Both the position numbers and the translations under genes were made by a program. Below, piece after piece: positions 9,161 to 17,343 of a stretch of DNA of 35,005 nt. The notes below the pieces were generated by a model. The model ran no database searches and was not told the origin of the DNA. It worked only from the letters and a program-made list of their open reading frames with translations. Source of the stretch: Caldithrix sp. GTDB taxonomy: Bacteria > KSB1 > UBA2214 > DYKH01. Where the stretch lies: positions 1 to 35,005 of the forward strand of contig DYKH01000052.1 in assembly GCA_020722685.1 (NCBI GenBank), written 5' to 3'. Positions within the stretch are counted from its first letter, which is position 1. Every line of letters starts with the position of its first letter.

Positions 9161-9609
9161 AAATGCAGATCAATGGTCAGGAGGTTCAGGTGCATGTCCC
9201 TCCAGCAAGTCGCCTTCTGGATGTGCTAAGAGTTGAATTGGGCCTGAAAGGGGCCAAGGAAGGCTGTGGAGAAGGGGAGTGCGGGGCCTGTGCAGTATTG
9301 GTTAATGGCCGGGTGGTCAATAGTTGCCTGATTCCTCTGGGACAAATGGAGGGCGCAGAGATTGTCACCATTGAGGGAATACCAGGGGACAGCCCGTTGA
9401 TCGAGTCTTTTCAGGACTGTGCCGCCGCCCAGTGCGGAATCTGCACCCCAGGCATGATCCTGGCCGCTACAGCCTTATTGGCCGAACATCCCCAGCCGAC
9501 AATGGACGAAATACGTTGGGGGCTGAGCGGTAACTTATGCCGTTGCACAGGTTATGGACGCATTTATGAGGCGGTTACTCAAGCGTCAACGGGAGACACG
9601 CATGGCTGA
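9151..9609 (+). CDS. Xanthine dehydrogenase-type iron-sulfur subunit
   Basis: This small electron-transfer subunit passes electrons from the molybdenum centre to FAD. The 152-residue protein has the two [2Fe-2S] domains of the family: a plant-ferredoxin-like cluster ([14 protein letters not shown] and a later cysteine in VVNSCL) and a helical domain with QCGICTPGM and LCRCTGYG. All eight cluster cysteines are visible. The start ATG overlaps the end of the large subunit gene and has AGAGG upstream; the stop overlaps the start of the FAD subunit. The gene order molybdenum, iron-sulfur, FAD differs from E. coli xdhABC. Confidence 0.95.
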   Translation: MSVKMQINGQEVQVHVPPASRLLDVLRVELGLKGAKEGCGEGECGACAVLVNGRVVNSCLIPLGQMEGAEIVTIEGIPGDSPLIESFQDCAAAQCGICTPGMILAATALLAEHPQPTMDEIRWGLSGNLCRCTGYGRIYEAVTQASTGDTHG

Positions 9610-10453
9610 ATGGCTGCGTCCCCGGAATATGAGTGAGGCATTGCGGCTGCTTGCAGAACTGCCAGCGGAACAGTATCAAATTATTTCTGGTGGTACGGAT
9701 GTCATGGTGACGCAGCAGTTGAGTGCCCCACGTGATATTGCTGTTTGGCTGGATTTGAGTGCCATCCCGGAACTGAAAACAGTAGAAGTGACGACAGAAG
9801 GTATTCGTATTGGCGCGGGAGTGACGCTGAGTGGGTTGCGACGGCACCCGGAAGTACAGAAACACTGGCCTATGTTAGCCGCTTCAGCAGCGGTAACGGG
9901 TGCAGCACCTATTCAGAATCGTGCGACTCTAGGTGGAAATTTATGTAACGCTTCGCCCGCAGCCGATAATGCTCCCGTGTTGCTGGCCTATGCCGCCCAT
10001 CTTGAGATTGCCGGACCAAATGGCACACGGTTTTTGCCTTATGAACAATTTCATCTGGGTTATCGACAAACTGCCCTGACTGCCCATGAATTACTTCAGG
10101 CCATTCATATTCCATATCTACCAGATGGTTCACGGACATACTATCGCAAAGTGGGCACACGCGCTGCCCAGGCAATTGCCAAAGTAGGTATTGCAGCATG
10201 GATTCATTTTGCCGAAGACCAAAGAATTATTGCTGCGCGCTTTGGTCTGGCCAGTGTGGCGGCGACGCCCTGTGTATTGCCAAATGTGAGTGAATATTTA
10301 AGCGGTAAACCCATAAGTAATATTCATGAGTCCACGATACGTGAAAAAGTATCCAGCGATATCAAGCCTGTCGATGATATTCGTTCAACTGCCGAATACC
10401 GCCTGGAAGTGTCTTCCCGCCTGGTTTGGGAAGCTATTCATTGTGCTCAGTAA
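9602..10453 (+). CDS. Xanthine dehydrogenase-type FAD-binding subunit
   Basis: This is the FAD subunit that transfers electrons to NAD+ or another acceptor. The 283-residue protein has the FAD-binding PCMH segments ISGGTDVMV (near residue 30) and APIQNRATLGGNLCNASPAAD (around residues 100-121), and a C-terminal CO-dehydrogenase-flavoprotein-like domain. I chose the ATG at 9602, overlapping the stop of the iron-sulfur gene, because GGGAG lies six bases upstream and the protein then begins at the usual MAEWLRP family start. An open frame extending back to 9554 only adds residues read from within the preceding gene. Confidence 0.93.
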   Translation: MAEWLRPRNMSEALRLLAELPAEQYQIISGGTDVMVTQQLSAPRDIAVWLDLSAIPELKTVEVTTEGIRIGAGVTLSGLRRHPEVQKHWPMLAASAAVTGAAPIQNRATLGGNLCNASPAADNAPVLLAYAAHLEIAGPNGTRFLPYEQFHLGYRQTALTAHELLQAIHIPYLPDGSRTYYRKVGTRAAQAIAKVGIAAWIHFAEDQRIIAARFGLASVAATPCVLPNVSEYLSGKPISNIHESTIREKVSSDIKPVDDIRSTAEYRLEVSSRLVWEAIHCAQ

Positions 10454-10475
10454 CTGATAGAGAGGAAAATCGATC

Positions 10476-11054
10476 ATGAGTGTTCAAATAGATGAAGGTG
10501 TAGTTATGGAAGTTCCTTTTGTAGATGCTACTCCTGAGAATTTTAAAGATTATGGCGTGATGATTACGGAAAGCGTCTATCGTCCAGGGCTGACTATTCC
10601 CTTCTATAAAGGGAGTGTCGAGGAAGGCCAGAATCTGGACTTTCAATATACCGGGAAAGCGGTGGTACGCACTGCACGCATTTCACATCGCAGTCCGGAA
10701 ATTACCTGGCTGGAGCGCCATCTGAACATGACGCAGATTTTTGTTGGATTGGGTACTGCACCCTTTGCCATGGTACTGGGGAAGCCCAATCAGGAATCCG
10801 GGCAAAATATTCCCCGGCTTGAAGATGTCTGTGCTTTTCGGATACCGGCTGGTCATGGAGCCATGATTCATGCTGGTACTTGGCACGACTTTCCCATGGC
10901 TATTGTGGATCCAGTAACCGTGCTGACCATGAATTCTGATGAGGTGGTGGACGCGCTGGCTAATGCGAAAACTGCAGATGAAATGGATGCGGGAGATGTG
11001 TACAAAATTGATATTTTTCGCCGCACTGGTCGAATTTTGAAAGTACCATTCTAA
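10476..11054 (+). CDS. AllA-like ureidoglycolate lyase family protein
   Basis: The 192-residue protein resembles the ureidoglycolate lyase (AllA) cupin-like family. The clearest match is around residues 127-145, where HAGTWHDFPMAI parallels the family's histidine-rich metal-site segment. A second resemblance is the KPNQESGQNIPRLEDVCAFRIPAGHG region. AllA cleaves ureidoglycolate to glyoxylate and urea at the end of allantoin degradation. No allantoin genes are present here, so the protein may act on another ureido acid made by the ring-opening amidohydrolase encoded 17 bases downstream. It is longer than the roughly 160-residue E. coli enzyme. A GAGAGGAAAA ribosome site precedes the ATG. The substrate is unknown. 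Confidence 0.6.
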   Translation: MSVQIDEGVVMEVPFVDATPENFKDYGVMITESVYRPGLTIPFYKGSVEEGQNLDFQYTGKAVVRTARISHRSPEITWLERHLNMTQIFVGLGTAPFAMVLGKPNQESGQNIPRLEDVCAFRIPAGHGAMIHAGTWHDFPMAIVDPVTVLTMNSDEVVDALANAKTADEMDAGDVYKIDIFRRTGRILKVPF

Positions 11055-11071
11055 CGTTGAGGCAAGAAGCA

Positions 11072-12145
11072 ATGCGCACTGACTTGTCTCGATTTTTCAC
11101 CAGCGGACCGGCGGATGTATCCGGATTGGCGGAGGCTATAGCCCGTGGGGAAATAATCCCCAAGGATATTGTTGCCATCATTGGTAAAACCGAGGGAAAT
11201 GGCGGGATAAATGATTTTACCCGTAATCTGGCAATCATGGCGCTGAGTCATCTGTTGGCGCCATTTCTGGAGTGTTCTCCAGAGGCTGTCGAAGAAAGGA
11301 TCGTGTTATCCTTTTCAGGTGGTACTGAAGGCGTAACTGCCCCGCATATCTTGGTATTTACAGTATCAGGCACGGCTTCGGCGAAAAAATATCCCACCAA
11401 GCGATTGGCATTGACAACGGGATTTACCAGACCTTTTAGGGCAGATGAAGTGGGCCGCATGCCCATGATTCTGGAAACTGCCCGGACTGTGAAGAGCCTT
11501 ATGCAGAAGTTGCAGGTTGCTGCAGAAGACGTACATCTGGTTCAGATCAAAGGAGCAATTCCTCCAGTTTCCGTGCCGCACCCGAATCTACGCTGTGACA
11601 TGGCCTGGTCGCGGGGTGCTTCCGCTCTGGGCGTGGCTCTGGCGCTCGGAGAAGTCAGTGAATCGCAATTGAGTGATGCAGTGATCAATAGCGATTGGTC
11701 CCTTTTTTCCACGCGTGCCAGTGTTTCTGCGAAGCCGCTACTGTCCCGCTCCGAGATTGTGCTTTTTGCAAACTCGGATTACTGGGAAGGGAATCTGCGT
11801 ATCGCCCATGGGGTAATGCAAGATATTATTGATATTCCGGGAATCTATTCAGTGCTGGAACAGTTGGATTTAAAACCTCAACATGGTCAGCTTACTGCGC
11901 ATGATTCCGAGAAAATTCTGGGCGTCTTTGCCAAATCGGATGCGCATCCCGGCAATCAAATTCGGCAACGCCGTCATACCATGTGGACTGATGCGGATAT
12001 TTCGGATATGCGCTATTCCCGCTGTGTTGTTGCCGCCCAGTTGGCCGGTGTATTGGGAGACACTGGAGTGTATGTTTCCACCCGTGCTGAGCATCAGGGA
12101 CCCCAGGGTGGTGGCCCGCTCGCCATCATTGGAGTGGCCCCATGA
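11072..12145 (+). CDS. Ring-opening amidohydrolase (barbiturase/cyanuric acid hydrolase family)
   Basis: The family hydrolyses one amide bond in a six-membered cyclic imide such as barbiturate or cyanuric acid. The 357-residue protein is made of three related domains. Each keeps a lysine (K39 in IIGKTEGNG, K160 in VQIKGAI, K288 in FAKSDAHP) and a candidate serine (S82 in FSGGTEG, S219, S336 in VSTRAEHQG). SRGASALGVALALGE and QRRHTMWTDADI are further hallmarks. In domains two and three the residues after the serine (S-A-K-P-L and S-T-R-A-E) depart from the usual S-x-G-x-E pattern, which may signal a different substrate. The ATG at 11072 with GAGG upstream is preferred over a TTG at 11057. It overlaps the next gene by four bases. 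Confidence 0.85.
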   Translation: MRTDLSRFFTSGPADVSGLAEAIARGEIIPKDIVAIIGKTEGNGGINDFTRNLAIMALSHLLAPFLECSPEAVEERIVLSFSGGTEGVTAPHILVFTVSGTASAKKYPTKRLALTTGFTRPFRADEVGRMPMILETARTVKSLMQKLQVAAEDVHLVQIKGAIPPVSVPHPNLRCDMAWSRGASALGVALALGEVSESQLSDAVINSDWSLFSTRASVSAKPLLSRSEIVLFANSDYWEGNLRIAHGVMQDIIDIPGIYSVLEQLDLKPQHGQLTAHDSEKILGVFAKSDAHPGNQIRQRRHTMWTDADISDMRYSRCVVAAQLAGVLGDTGVYVSTRAEHQGPQGGGPLAIIGVAP

Positions 12146-13089
12146 GCGCCCTGTCTGCCCTCGCCCAAAAGCCGTCGCGGGTTACTTGCGAAGCCTTGGT
12201 TGTTGACGTGAAGGGTTCGGCACCTACGGCAATAGGCGGAAGTCTCGCTTTGCGCGGCGATGATGCTTTGTTGGGTACCGTGGGTGGTGGACAGATGGAA
12301 TATACTGTTTTGAAGCACCTTCGTGGTAACGACAATTGGCCCGCCCGTCTGGAATTTGTTCTGGGTACCAAAGATGATCAATGTTGTGGGGGGCGAGTTG
12401 CCATTGCTTTGATTGATGTTCCACCCTTTTTTTCAGATCTCTATGATCCCGGGGCTGCTCGCGTTTATCAGGTGGATGAGCGGGGTTTTTTGCATTTGAT
12501 AGCCGGGATAACCCAACATGGACAGCGCCTGGGTGATTCCGGTGCCTGGAATTTGCTGGAGAAAATTTACCGCCCGGGATTCTCGGGTGATGGCGCTTAT
12601 TTTTTCCTTCCTTCTGTCCAGCAACAGTCCGTATGGATTTTTGGCGCCGGACATGTGGGACGGGCTTTCGCCAAACTTGCGGTTGGACTGGATTTCCGGA
12701 TTACTGTTTTTGATGATCGGTTGGATTGGGCGGTTCCTGAAGCTTTCCCGGAAGAAATAACCCTGAAAAAAAACTGCACCCCGGAGAGTTTTCGGGAACT
12801 GCCACATTCAGATATTGTTTTGATCATGACTTATAGTCATGCTCAGGATTATGCCTTGCTTGAACATTTTCTGAATCAACCACTGACATATCTGGGCGTC
12901 ATAGCCAGCAAGTCCAAGTGCGCCCGGTTTCAGCACCAACTCATTCGTTCGGGATATCAGATTCCGGATTGCTTGCACATGCCCATGGGCCTGCCGGGAA
13001 TGGGTAAAAAACCTTCGGAAATTGCCGTCAGCATTCTGGCGGAACTACTACAGCTACGCCAAAAAGGAGCCATTCCATGCCAATTATAA
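12142..13089 (+). CDS. xdhC: XdhC-family molybdenum hydroxylase maturation factor
   Basis: XdhC-type proteins bind the molybdenum cofactor, have it sulfurated and deliver it to xanthine dehydrogenase. The 315-residue protein has the N-terminal XdhC/CoxI domain (VDVKGSAPTAIGGSLAL, GTVGGGQME, and a cysteine pair in DQCCGGRV). Its C-terminal Rossmann domain begins VWIFGAGHVGRAFAKLA near residue 170 and ends with GLPGMGKKPSEIAVSILAE. Its presence supports a sulfurated, xanthine-dehydrogenase-like active site in the complex encoded at 6890-10453. Start and stop overlap its neighbours by 4 and 13 bases. Confidence 0.92.
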   Translation: MSALSALAQKPSRVTCEALVVDVKGSAPTAIGGSLALRGDDALLGTVGGGQMEYTVLKHLRGNDNWPARLEFVLGTKDDQCCGGRVAIALIDVPPFFSDLYDPGAARVYQVDERGFLHLIAGITQHGQRLGDSGAWNLLEKIYRPGFSGDGAYFFLPSVQQQSVWIFGAGHVGRAFAKLAVGLDFRITVFDDRLDWAVPEAFPEEITLKKNCTPESFRELPHSDIVLIMTYSHAQDYALLEHFLNQPLTYLGVIASKSKCARFQHQLIRSGYQIPDCLHMPMGLPGMGKKPSEIAVSILAELLQLRQKGAIPCQL

Positions 13090-13277
13090 AGCCCATGAGC
13101 GATGCCATGGCCGAGCAGTATATGCAGATTGTTTTTGAAACCATGGATCTGACCGTTGATGCAGCGTGGCTTCCGGAGATTCGCAACTATTTCATGATCA
13201 GTGCGCGACTGGCGGGCATTCTGGAGACTTATCCGCTCGTTATCACTGAGGATTTGGCACCGGTGTTCCGGCCATGA
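13077..13277 (+). CDS. hpxX: HpxX/AtzG-type small amidase subunit (DUF4089)
   Basis: The 66-residue protein matches the small DUF4089 proteins called HpxX in Klebsiella and AtzG in Pseudomonas ADP. AtzG forms a complex with the amidase AtzE and is required for its activity. Visible features are the pattern MDLTVDAAWLPEIRNYF and the C-terminal LAPVFRP, which is shared by the family. It overlaps xdhC by 13 bases, has AAGGAG before its ATG, and its ATGA overlap couples it directly to the amidase gene, consistent with equimolar production of the two subunits. Confidence 0.85.
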   Translation: MPIIKPMSDAMAEQYMQIVFETMDLTVDAAWLPEIRNYFMISARLAGILETYPLVITEDLAPVFRP

Positions 13278-14671
13278 GCAGTTCATTTCAGGTGTTTACG
13301 GAAGCTGGAGAAATTGCCCGCAAAGTCCGCCTTGGTGAATGGCGAGCTGTTGACGTTGTTGATGAATCCTTACGGCATATACATGCCCAAAACACGCAAC
13401 TTAACGCCTTTACCCAGATTACAGAAGCCAGGGCACGTCATGAGGCTGAACAAATAGACCGGAAGATTGCCCGAGGTGAAGACCCTGGTGCCTTGGCTGG
13501 TGTCCCTTTTGCGGTTAAAAATCTGTTTGATGTAGAAGGTGAAGTCACCTTGGCGGGTTCCAAAATCAACCGCCGGGATGATCCGGCAAGCCAGGATGCC
13601 ACCCTGGTTCAACGTATGAATAGTGCAGGTGCAGTGCTGCTCGGGGCACTCAACATGGGTGAATACGCCTATGATTTTACGGGTGAAAATATCCATTATG
13701 GGCCTTCCAGAAATCCCCATGATGGTTCCCGGATGACCGGTGGCTCCAGTGGCGGAAGTGGTGCAGCCGTAGCCGGAGGAATGGTCCCTATCGCTTTGGG
13801 TTCAGACACCAATGGTTCAATCCGGGTACCTTCGTCGTTGTGCGGAATTTTTGGTCTCAAACCCACTTATGGTCGCCTGTCTCGTGCGGGGACTTTTCCA
13901 TTCTGCCCCAGTCTGGATCATGTCGGCCCCATGGCACGGAGCGTGACCGATCTGGCCAGGGTTTATGAGGTGTTGCAGGGCTATGATGATAAAGATCCCG
14001 CATCTGTGCAAAGAGATCAGGAGCCGGTGATCAGCGGGTTGGACGAAGGTGTTGCCCAACTGAAAATCGCCATTGCGGGAGGATATTTCCGAAAACAGGC
14101 CAGCACAGAGGCAGAGCAGGCCATCCAGAAGGTGGCCGATTGTCTGGGTGTGAATGAAGAGGTGGAAATTGTCGGGGCAGCTCAGGCACGTGCAGCAGCT
14201 TACCTGATCACCAATGCCGAGAGCAGTAATTTACACCTGGAACGCTTGCGCCGTTATGCGGGCGATTATGATCCAGACGTCCGTGATCGTATGCTCGCAG
14301 GCACCTTGTTGCCCGCTTCCTGGGTGATTCAGGCCCAGCGTTTTCGCAGCTGCTACCGTGCGGAGCTGCAACAGATTTTTGCGAAACATGATTTGCTGAT
14401 TGCCCCTGCCACGCCGATGACAGCGCCGCAAATCGGGCAGAGAAGTATGGAACTGGATGGCGAAACCATGCTTGTGCGTCCCCATTTGGGTCTGTATACC
14501 CAGCCCTTTTCCTTTGTTGGTCTGCCGGTGGTGGTTGTGCCGGTTGCCTCGGTCGGCACCATGCCTATTGGCGTTCAGATTGTTGCTGCGCCCTGGCAAG
14601 AAGCGAAGGCCCTGAGAGTGGCCAGATATCTTGAGTTGTCCGGTTTCACCAGTCCTCTTCCACAAAACTAA
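13274..14671 (+). CDS. hpxY: HpxY/AtzE-type amidase
   Basis: This amidase-signature enzyme acts with the small subunit encoded just upstream. AtzE hydrolyses 1-carboxybiuret in cyanuric acid degradation; HpxY is its relative in Klebsiella purine clusters. The 465-residue protein has the full Ser-cisSer-Lys triad: K82 (GVPFAVKN), S158 (TGGSSGGS) and nucleophile S182 (SDTNGSIRVPSS). The GSDTNGSIRVP form is typical of the AtzE branch. The substrate here is probably a linear ureido acid released by the ring-opening amidohydrolase, for example ureidomalonate or an oxalurate-like compound; this is inference. hpxZ begins 12 bases downstream. Confidence 0.88.
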   Translation: MSSSFQVFTEAGEIARKVRLGEWRAVDVVDESLRHIHAQNTQLNAFTQITEARARHEAEQIDRKIARGEDPGALAGVPFAVKNLFDVEGEVTLAGSKINRRDDPASQDATLVQRMNSAGAVLLGALNMGEYAYDFTGENIHYGPSRNPHDGSRMTGGSSGGSGAAVAGGMVPIALGSDTNGSIRVPSSLCGIFGLKPTYGRLSRAGTFPFCPSLDHVGPMARSVTDLARVYEVLQGYDDKDPASVQRDQEPVISGLDEGVAQLKIAIAGGYFRKQASTEAEQAIQKVADCLGVNEEVEIVGAAQARAAAYLITNAESSNLHLERLRRYAGDYDPDVRDRMLAGTLLPASWVIQAQRFRSCYRAELQQIFAKHDLLIAPATPMTAPQIGQRSMELDGETMLVRPHLGLYTQPFSFVGLPVVVVPVASVGTMPIGVQIVAAPWQEAKALRVARYLELSGFTSPLPQN

Positions 14672-14683
14672 AAGGAAATTCCC

Positions 14684-15070
14684 ATGAGTTATGCCGAGAT
14701 CAATGCGCCGGAAGTGTTGAAAGAAGTGCAGGAAGTATTTCTCCGCTATGAAAAAGCTTTGGTAGAGAACGACGTGGCTGTATTGGATGAGTTGTTTTGG
14801 AACAGTGAACATACCCTGCGTTATGGCGTGGCGGAAAATTTATATGGTTACGCAGCCATTGCTGATTTTCGGGCCTCTCGTCCAGGTTCAAAATTAAATA
14901 GAGAATTGGTGAATACCACCATAACTACTTATGGAAAAGATTTTGCCACCGCAAACACCGAATTTCGTCGTGATCAGGTACATGGCCGGCAAAGTCAGAC
15001 CTGGTTGCGGACCCCGGAAGGATGGCGGGTGGTGGCTGCCCACGTCAGTCTGATGCCCAAAAAAGGCTAG
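14684..15070 (+). CDS. hpxZ: HpxZ/AtzH-type NTF2-like protein (DUF3225)
   Basis: The 128-residue protein is a DUF3225 member with the NTF2-like fold. It has the family segments [26 protein letters not shown] (written here with FW for LW), the motif [10 protein letters not shown], and a C-terminal [21 protein letters not shown]. AtzH of Pseudomonas ADP is reported to decarboxylate 1,3-dicarboxyurea, the product of the AtzE amidase. HpxZ is its relative in Klebsiella purine clusters. Adjacency to the amidase suggests it processes that amidase's product here. An AAGGAAA ribosome site lies before the ATG. Confidence 0.85.
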   Translation: MSYAEINAPEVLKEVQEVFLRYEKALVENDVAVLDELFWNSEHTLRYGVAENLYGYAAIADFRASRPGSKLNRELVNTTITTYGKDFATANTEFRRDQVHGRQSQTWLRTPEGWRVVAAHVSLMPKKG

Positions 15071-15076
15071 AAACAT

Positions 15077-15685
15077 TTGGCAGCGGCTGTCATTTTGGCC
15101 GGTGGGCGTTCCCGGCGTTCAGGTCCTTTACACAAGGCTTGTCGGAAAATCCCGGGTGATCCCCGTAGCTGGGTGGACCGTCAGGTAGACCGGCTGAGAG
15201 ACGCAGGTTTTGCGCCGGTTACGGTGGTTACCGGCTATCGCCCGCGACGCATGCATCATTGTCTCCATCGTCGGGTAAGCTATCGTCACCATTTCAAGGC
15301 CAGTTGCGGACCATTCAGTACATTGCAACGGGCTTTGCAGGGTTTGCGCGGACCTCTTTTGTTGGTGCAAACCGATACGGTTCTGCCTTCGTTGTTTGAT
15401 TTGCATCGTTTACGGCGTGTTATGCAGAATAAGTTGGTTGCTGCGGCCAGTTTGGTGAATATTCACGGGCGAGGGGGACATCCTTTGATACTGTCTGCAA
15501 GTTGGGCCCGGCAGCTTTCGGGTTTGTCCTGGCGGAGTACGGATGCACGTCTGGATGAGCAACTCAGGCTCCTGCCTTCAGGTCGCTATATCCGCCTGCA
15601 GGGAGGGAGGTATCATTCATTTTCTGGTCTGAATACGCAAAGGGAATGGCACTCTGCCCATATCCGGGCCAGGAGGTTGCCATGA
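15077..15685 (+). CDS. MobA/MocA-like nucleotidyltransferase
   Basis: The protein has a nucleotidyltransferase signature at its N-terminus (VILAGGRSRRSG-LHKACRKI) and a QTDTVLPSLFDLHRLRR segment where the family's metal-binding aspartate lies. Relatives such as MocA attach CMP to molybdopterin to make the dinucleotide cofactor of E. coli-type xanthine dehydrogenases, so a cofactor role beside the dehydrogenase is the best guess. The 202-residue protein is unusually rich in arginine and has RRSG where RMG is common. The only reasonable start is a TTG at 15077 with AGG nine bases upstream. It lies between hpxZ and hpxW and overlaps hpxW by four bases, so a pathway-specific role is also possible. 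Confidence 0.65.
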   Translation: MAAAVILAGGRSRRSGPLHKACRKIPGDPRSWVDRQVDRLRDAGFAPVTVVTGYRPRRMHHCLHRRVSYRHHFKASCGPFSTLQRALQGLRGPLLLVQTDTVLPSLFDLHRLRRVMQNKLVAAASLVNIHGRGGHPLILSASWARQLSGLSWRSTDARLDEQLRLLPSGRYIRLQGGRYHSFSGLNTQREWHSAHIRARRLP

Positions 15686-17316
15686 CCCGCACTGTATCCC
15701 CGCTTTTTGCGCAAGCCTCTGCCGGTATAGTCAGCGCTCCGCATTTCCTCGCCGCCGAAGCAGGTGCCAATATCCTGCGTTGCGGCGGTAACGCCATCGA
15801 AGCCGCCATAGCCGTGGGCTCCACGCTGGCCGTGGTCTATCCCCATATGAATGGGTTAGGCGGGGATGCATTCTGGCTGATTTCTGACGGTAATGCAGAA
15901 ACCGTGAGGGGGTTGGCTGCGGCCGGTCCGGCTGGCCAGCATTATTCAACAGCGACTTTTCTGGACGCGCATCTGCACGAAATCCCGTTTCGGGGTGGCC
16001 GGTCTGCACTGACGGTTCCTGGTGCCGTGGCCGGGTGGGGAGCTGCCTATGCATTTTCGCGAGATACCTGGCATGGGACATTGTCCTGGGGGGATTTGCT
16101 GGAAGCTGCTTATCTGCATGCAGCACGCGGATTCCCGATCAGTCCGAATCAAAGTGCAACTTTGGCGCGTTTTGCACCGGAGTTGCGAGAGCAACCAGGC
16201 TTTGGACAGCAATATTTGCCCAGAGGCGAGGTCCCCATAGCCGGTACCCTGTGGACACAGCATGCACTGAGTGAAACCCTGAAAACCCTGGCAAAAGAAG
16301 GGGCCGACAGTTTTTATCAGGGAGAATTGGCGGAAACCATGATCAGGGGGTTGCGCGCCGCTGGAAGTCTTTTGACCGAAGCAGATATGTCTGCCTTCAG
16401 GACAGATTGGGTAGAACCATTACATGTTGCTTTTGGCGAAGGTGAAGCCATTAATTTTCCAGCACCGACTCAGGGGGTGGCTTCCTTAATGATTTTGTCA
16501 ATTCTTGACCGTTTAAAAGCGCACCTGGGAGATCATCTGTCTGCAGATTTTATCCATTATAACGTGGAAATCACCAAGCAAGTATTTCGGTGGCGGGATC
16601 AAGTGGTGGCTGACCCTTATTTTCATCATTTTGATTTGCGGAAGTTATTGCAGGAAGATTTTTTGTCGGAAATCGCTGCCCTTATTCAGCCAGGTCGTGT
16701 CCTGCCAACACCGGATATCGGCATTGGCGATGGGGATACGGTATGGTTTGGGGTTGCCGATGCTGCAGGTCGTACGGTCAGTGTGATCCAAAGTCTTTAC
16801 CATGAATTTGGTTGTGGCGTAATGGCGGGCGACACGGGGGTGATCTGGAATAACCGAGGCTGTGCTTTTTCGTTAAAAAAGGAACAAATTAATTGCCTTG
16901 AACCAGGTAAGCGTCCTTTTCATACCCTCAACCCGGCCATGTATGCAGAACATGGCCGAGTGCAGTTGGCCTATGGCAGCATGGGGGGGGACGGGCAGCC
17001 CCAAACACAGGCCGCCATCCTCATGCGTGCCAAATACTTTGGCTTATCGCTGGAAGAGGCGGTTGCCAGTCCGCGTTGGCTTTACGGCCGGACCTGGGGT
17101 GAGCCCAGCGCGGGGCTGCGGCTGGAACATCGATACCCCAAACAGGTATATGCCGATTTACAGCGTCAGGGGCATTCGCTTTCCTGGGTGCCTGATTATA
17201 GTGATGTCATGGGACACGCCGGGATAGTCAAATCAAGCACGGGATCAGGATATCCATTTGCTGCGGCAGCGGATCCGCGCAGTGATGGTGCTGTGGTGGG
17301 GGTTGATGCTACATAG
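15682..17316 (+). CDS. hpxW: HpxW-like Ntn-hydrolase of the gamma-glutamyltransferase family
   Basis: HpxW of Klebsiella is an oxamate amidohydrolase of the gamma-glutamyltransferase fold. The 544-residue protein here has the family start (SAGIVSAPHFLAAEAGANILRCGGNA split over residues 13-38), the MNGLGGDAFW segment, and the autocleavage nucleophile threonine at about T353 in GDGDTVWFGVAD. The C-terminal loop YGSMGGDGQPQTQA follows. The lack of a signal peptide argues against a periplasmic glutathione transpeptidase and fits a cytoplasmic amidohydrolase. An ideal AGGAGG lies before the ATG at 15682, which overlaps the preceding stop by four bases. Oxamate as substrate is inferred from hpxXYZ next to it; another small amide acid is possible. 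Confidence 0.82.
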   Translation: MTRTVSPLFAQASAGIVSAPHFLAAEAGANILRCGGNAIEAAIAVGSTLAVVYPHMNGLGGDAFWLISDGNAETVRGLAAAGPAGQHYSTATFLDAHLHEIPFRGGRSALTVPGAVAGWGAAYAFSRDTWHGTLSWGDLLEAAYLHAARGFPISPNQSATLARFAPELREQPGFGQQYLPRGEVPIAGTLWTQHALSETLKTLAKEGADSFYQGELAETMIRGLRAAGSLLTEADMSAFRTDWVEPLHVAFGEGEAINFPAPTQGVASLMILSILDRLKAHLGDHLSADFIHYNVEITKQVFRWRDQVVADPYFHHFDLRKLLQEDFLSEIAALIQPGRVLPTPDIGIGDGDTVWFGVADAAGRTVSVIQSLYHEFGCGVMAGDTGVIWNNRGCAFSLKKEQINCLEPGKRPFHTLNPAMYAEHGRVQLAYGSMGGDGQPQTQAAILMRAKYFGLSLEEAVASPRWLYGRTWGEPSAGLRLEHRYPKQVYADLQRQGHSLSWVPDYSDVMGHAGIVKSSTGSGYPFAAAADPRSDGAVVGVDAT

Positions 17317-17343
17317 CAAATCAAGAGTGAACCCACTAAACCC

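Noticed and set aside
15682..17316. Standard gamma-glutamyltransferase for glutathione
   Set aside because: The fold is right, but there is no signal peptide and the gene is coupled to hpxX-hpxY-hpxZ. The GDTVWFGVAD nucleophile context fits the HpxW group better.
17317..17343. A terminator between hpxW and the convergent LysR gene
   Set aside because: The 27-base gap has no convincing hairpin. A weak CTCA/TGAG pairing overlaps the LysR stop codon and is too short to support a call.
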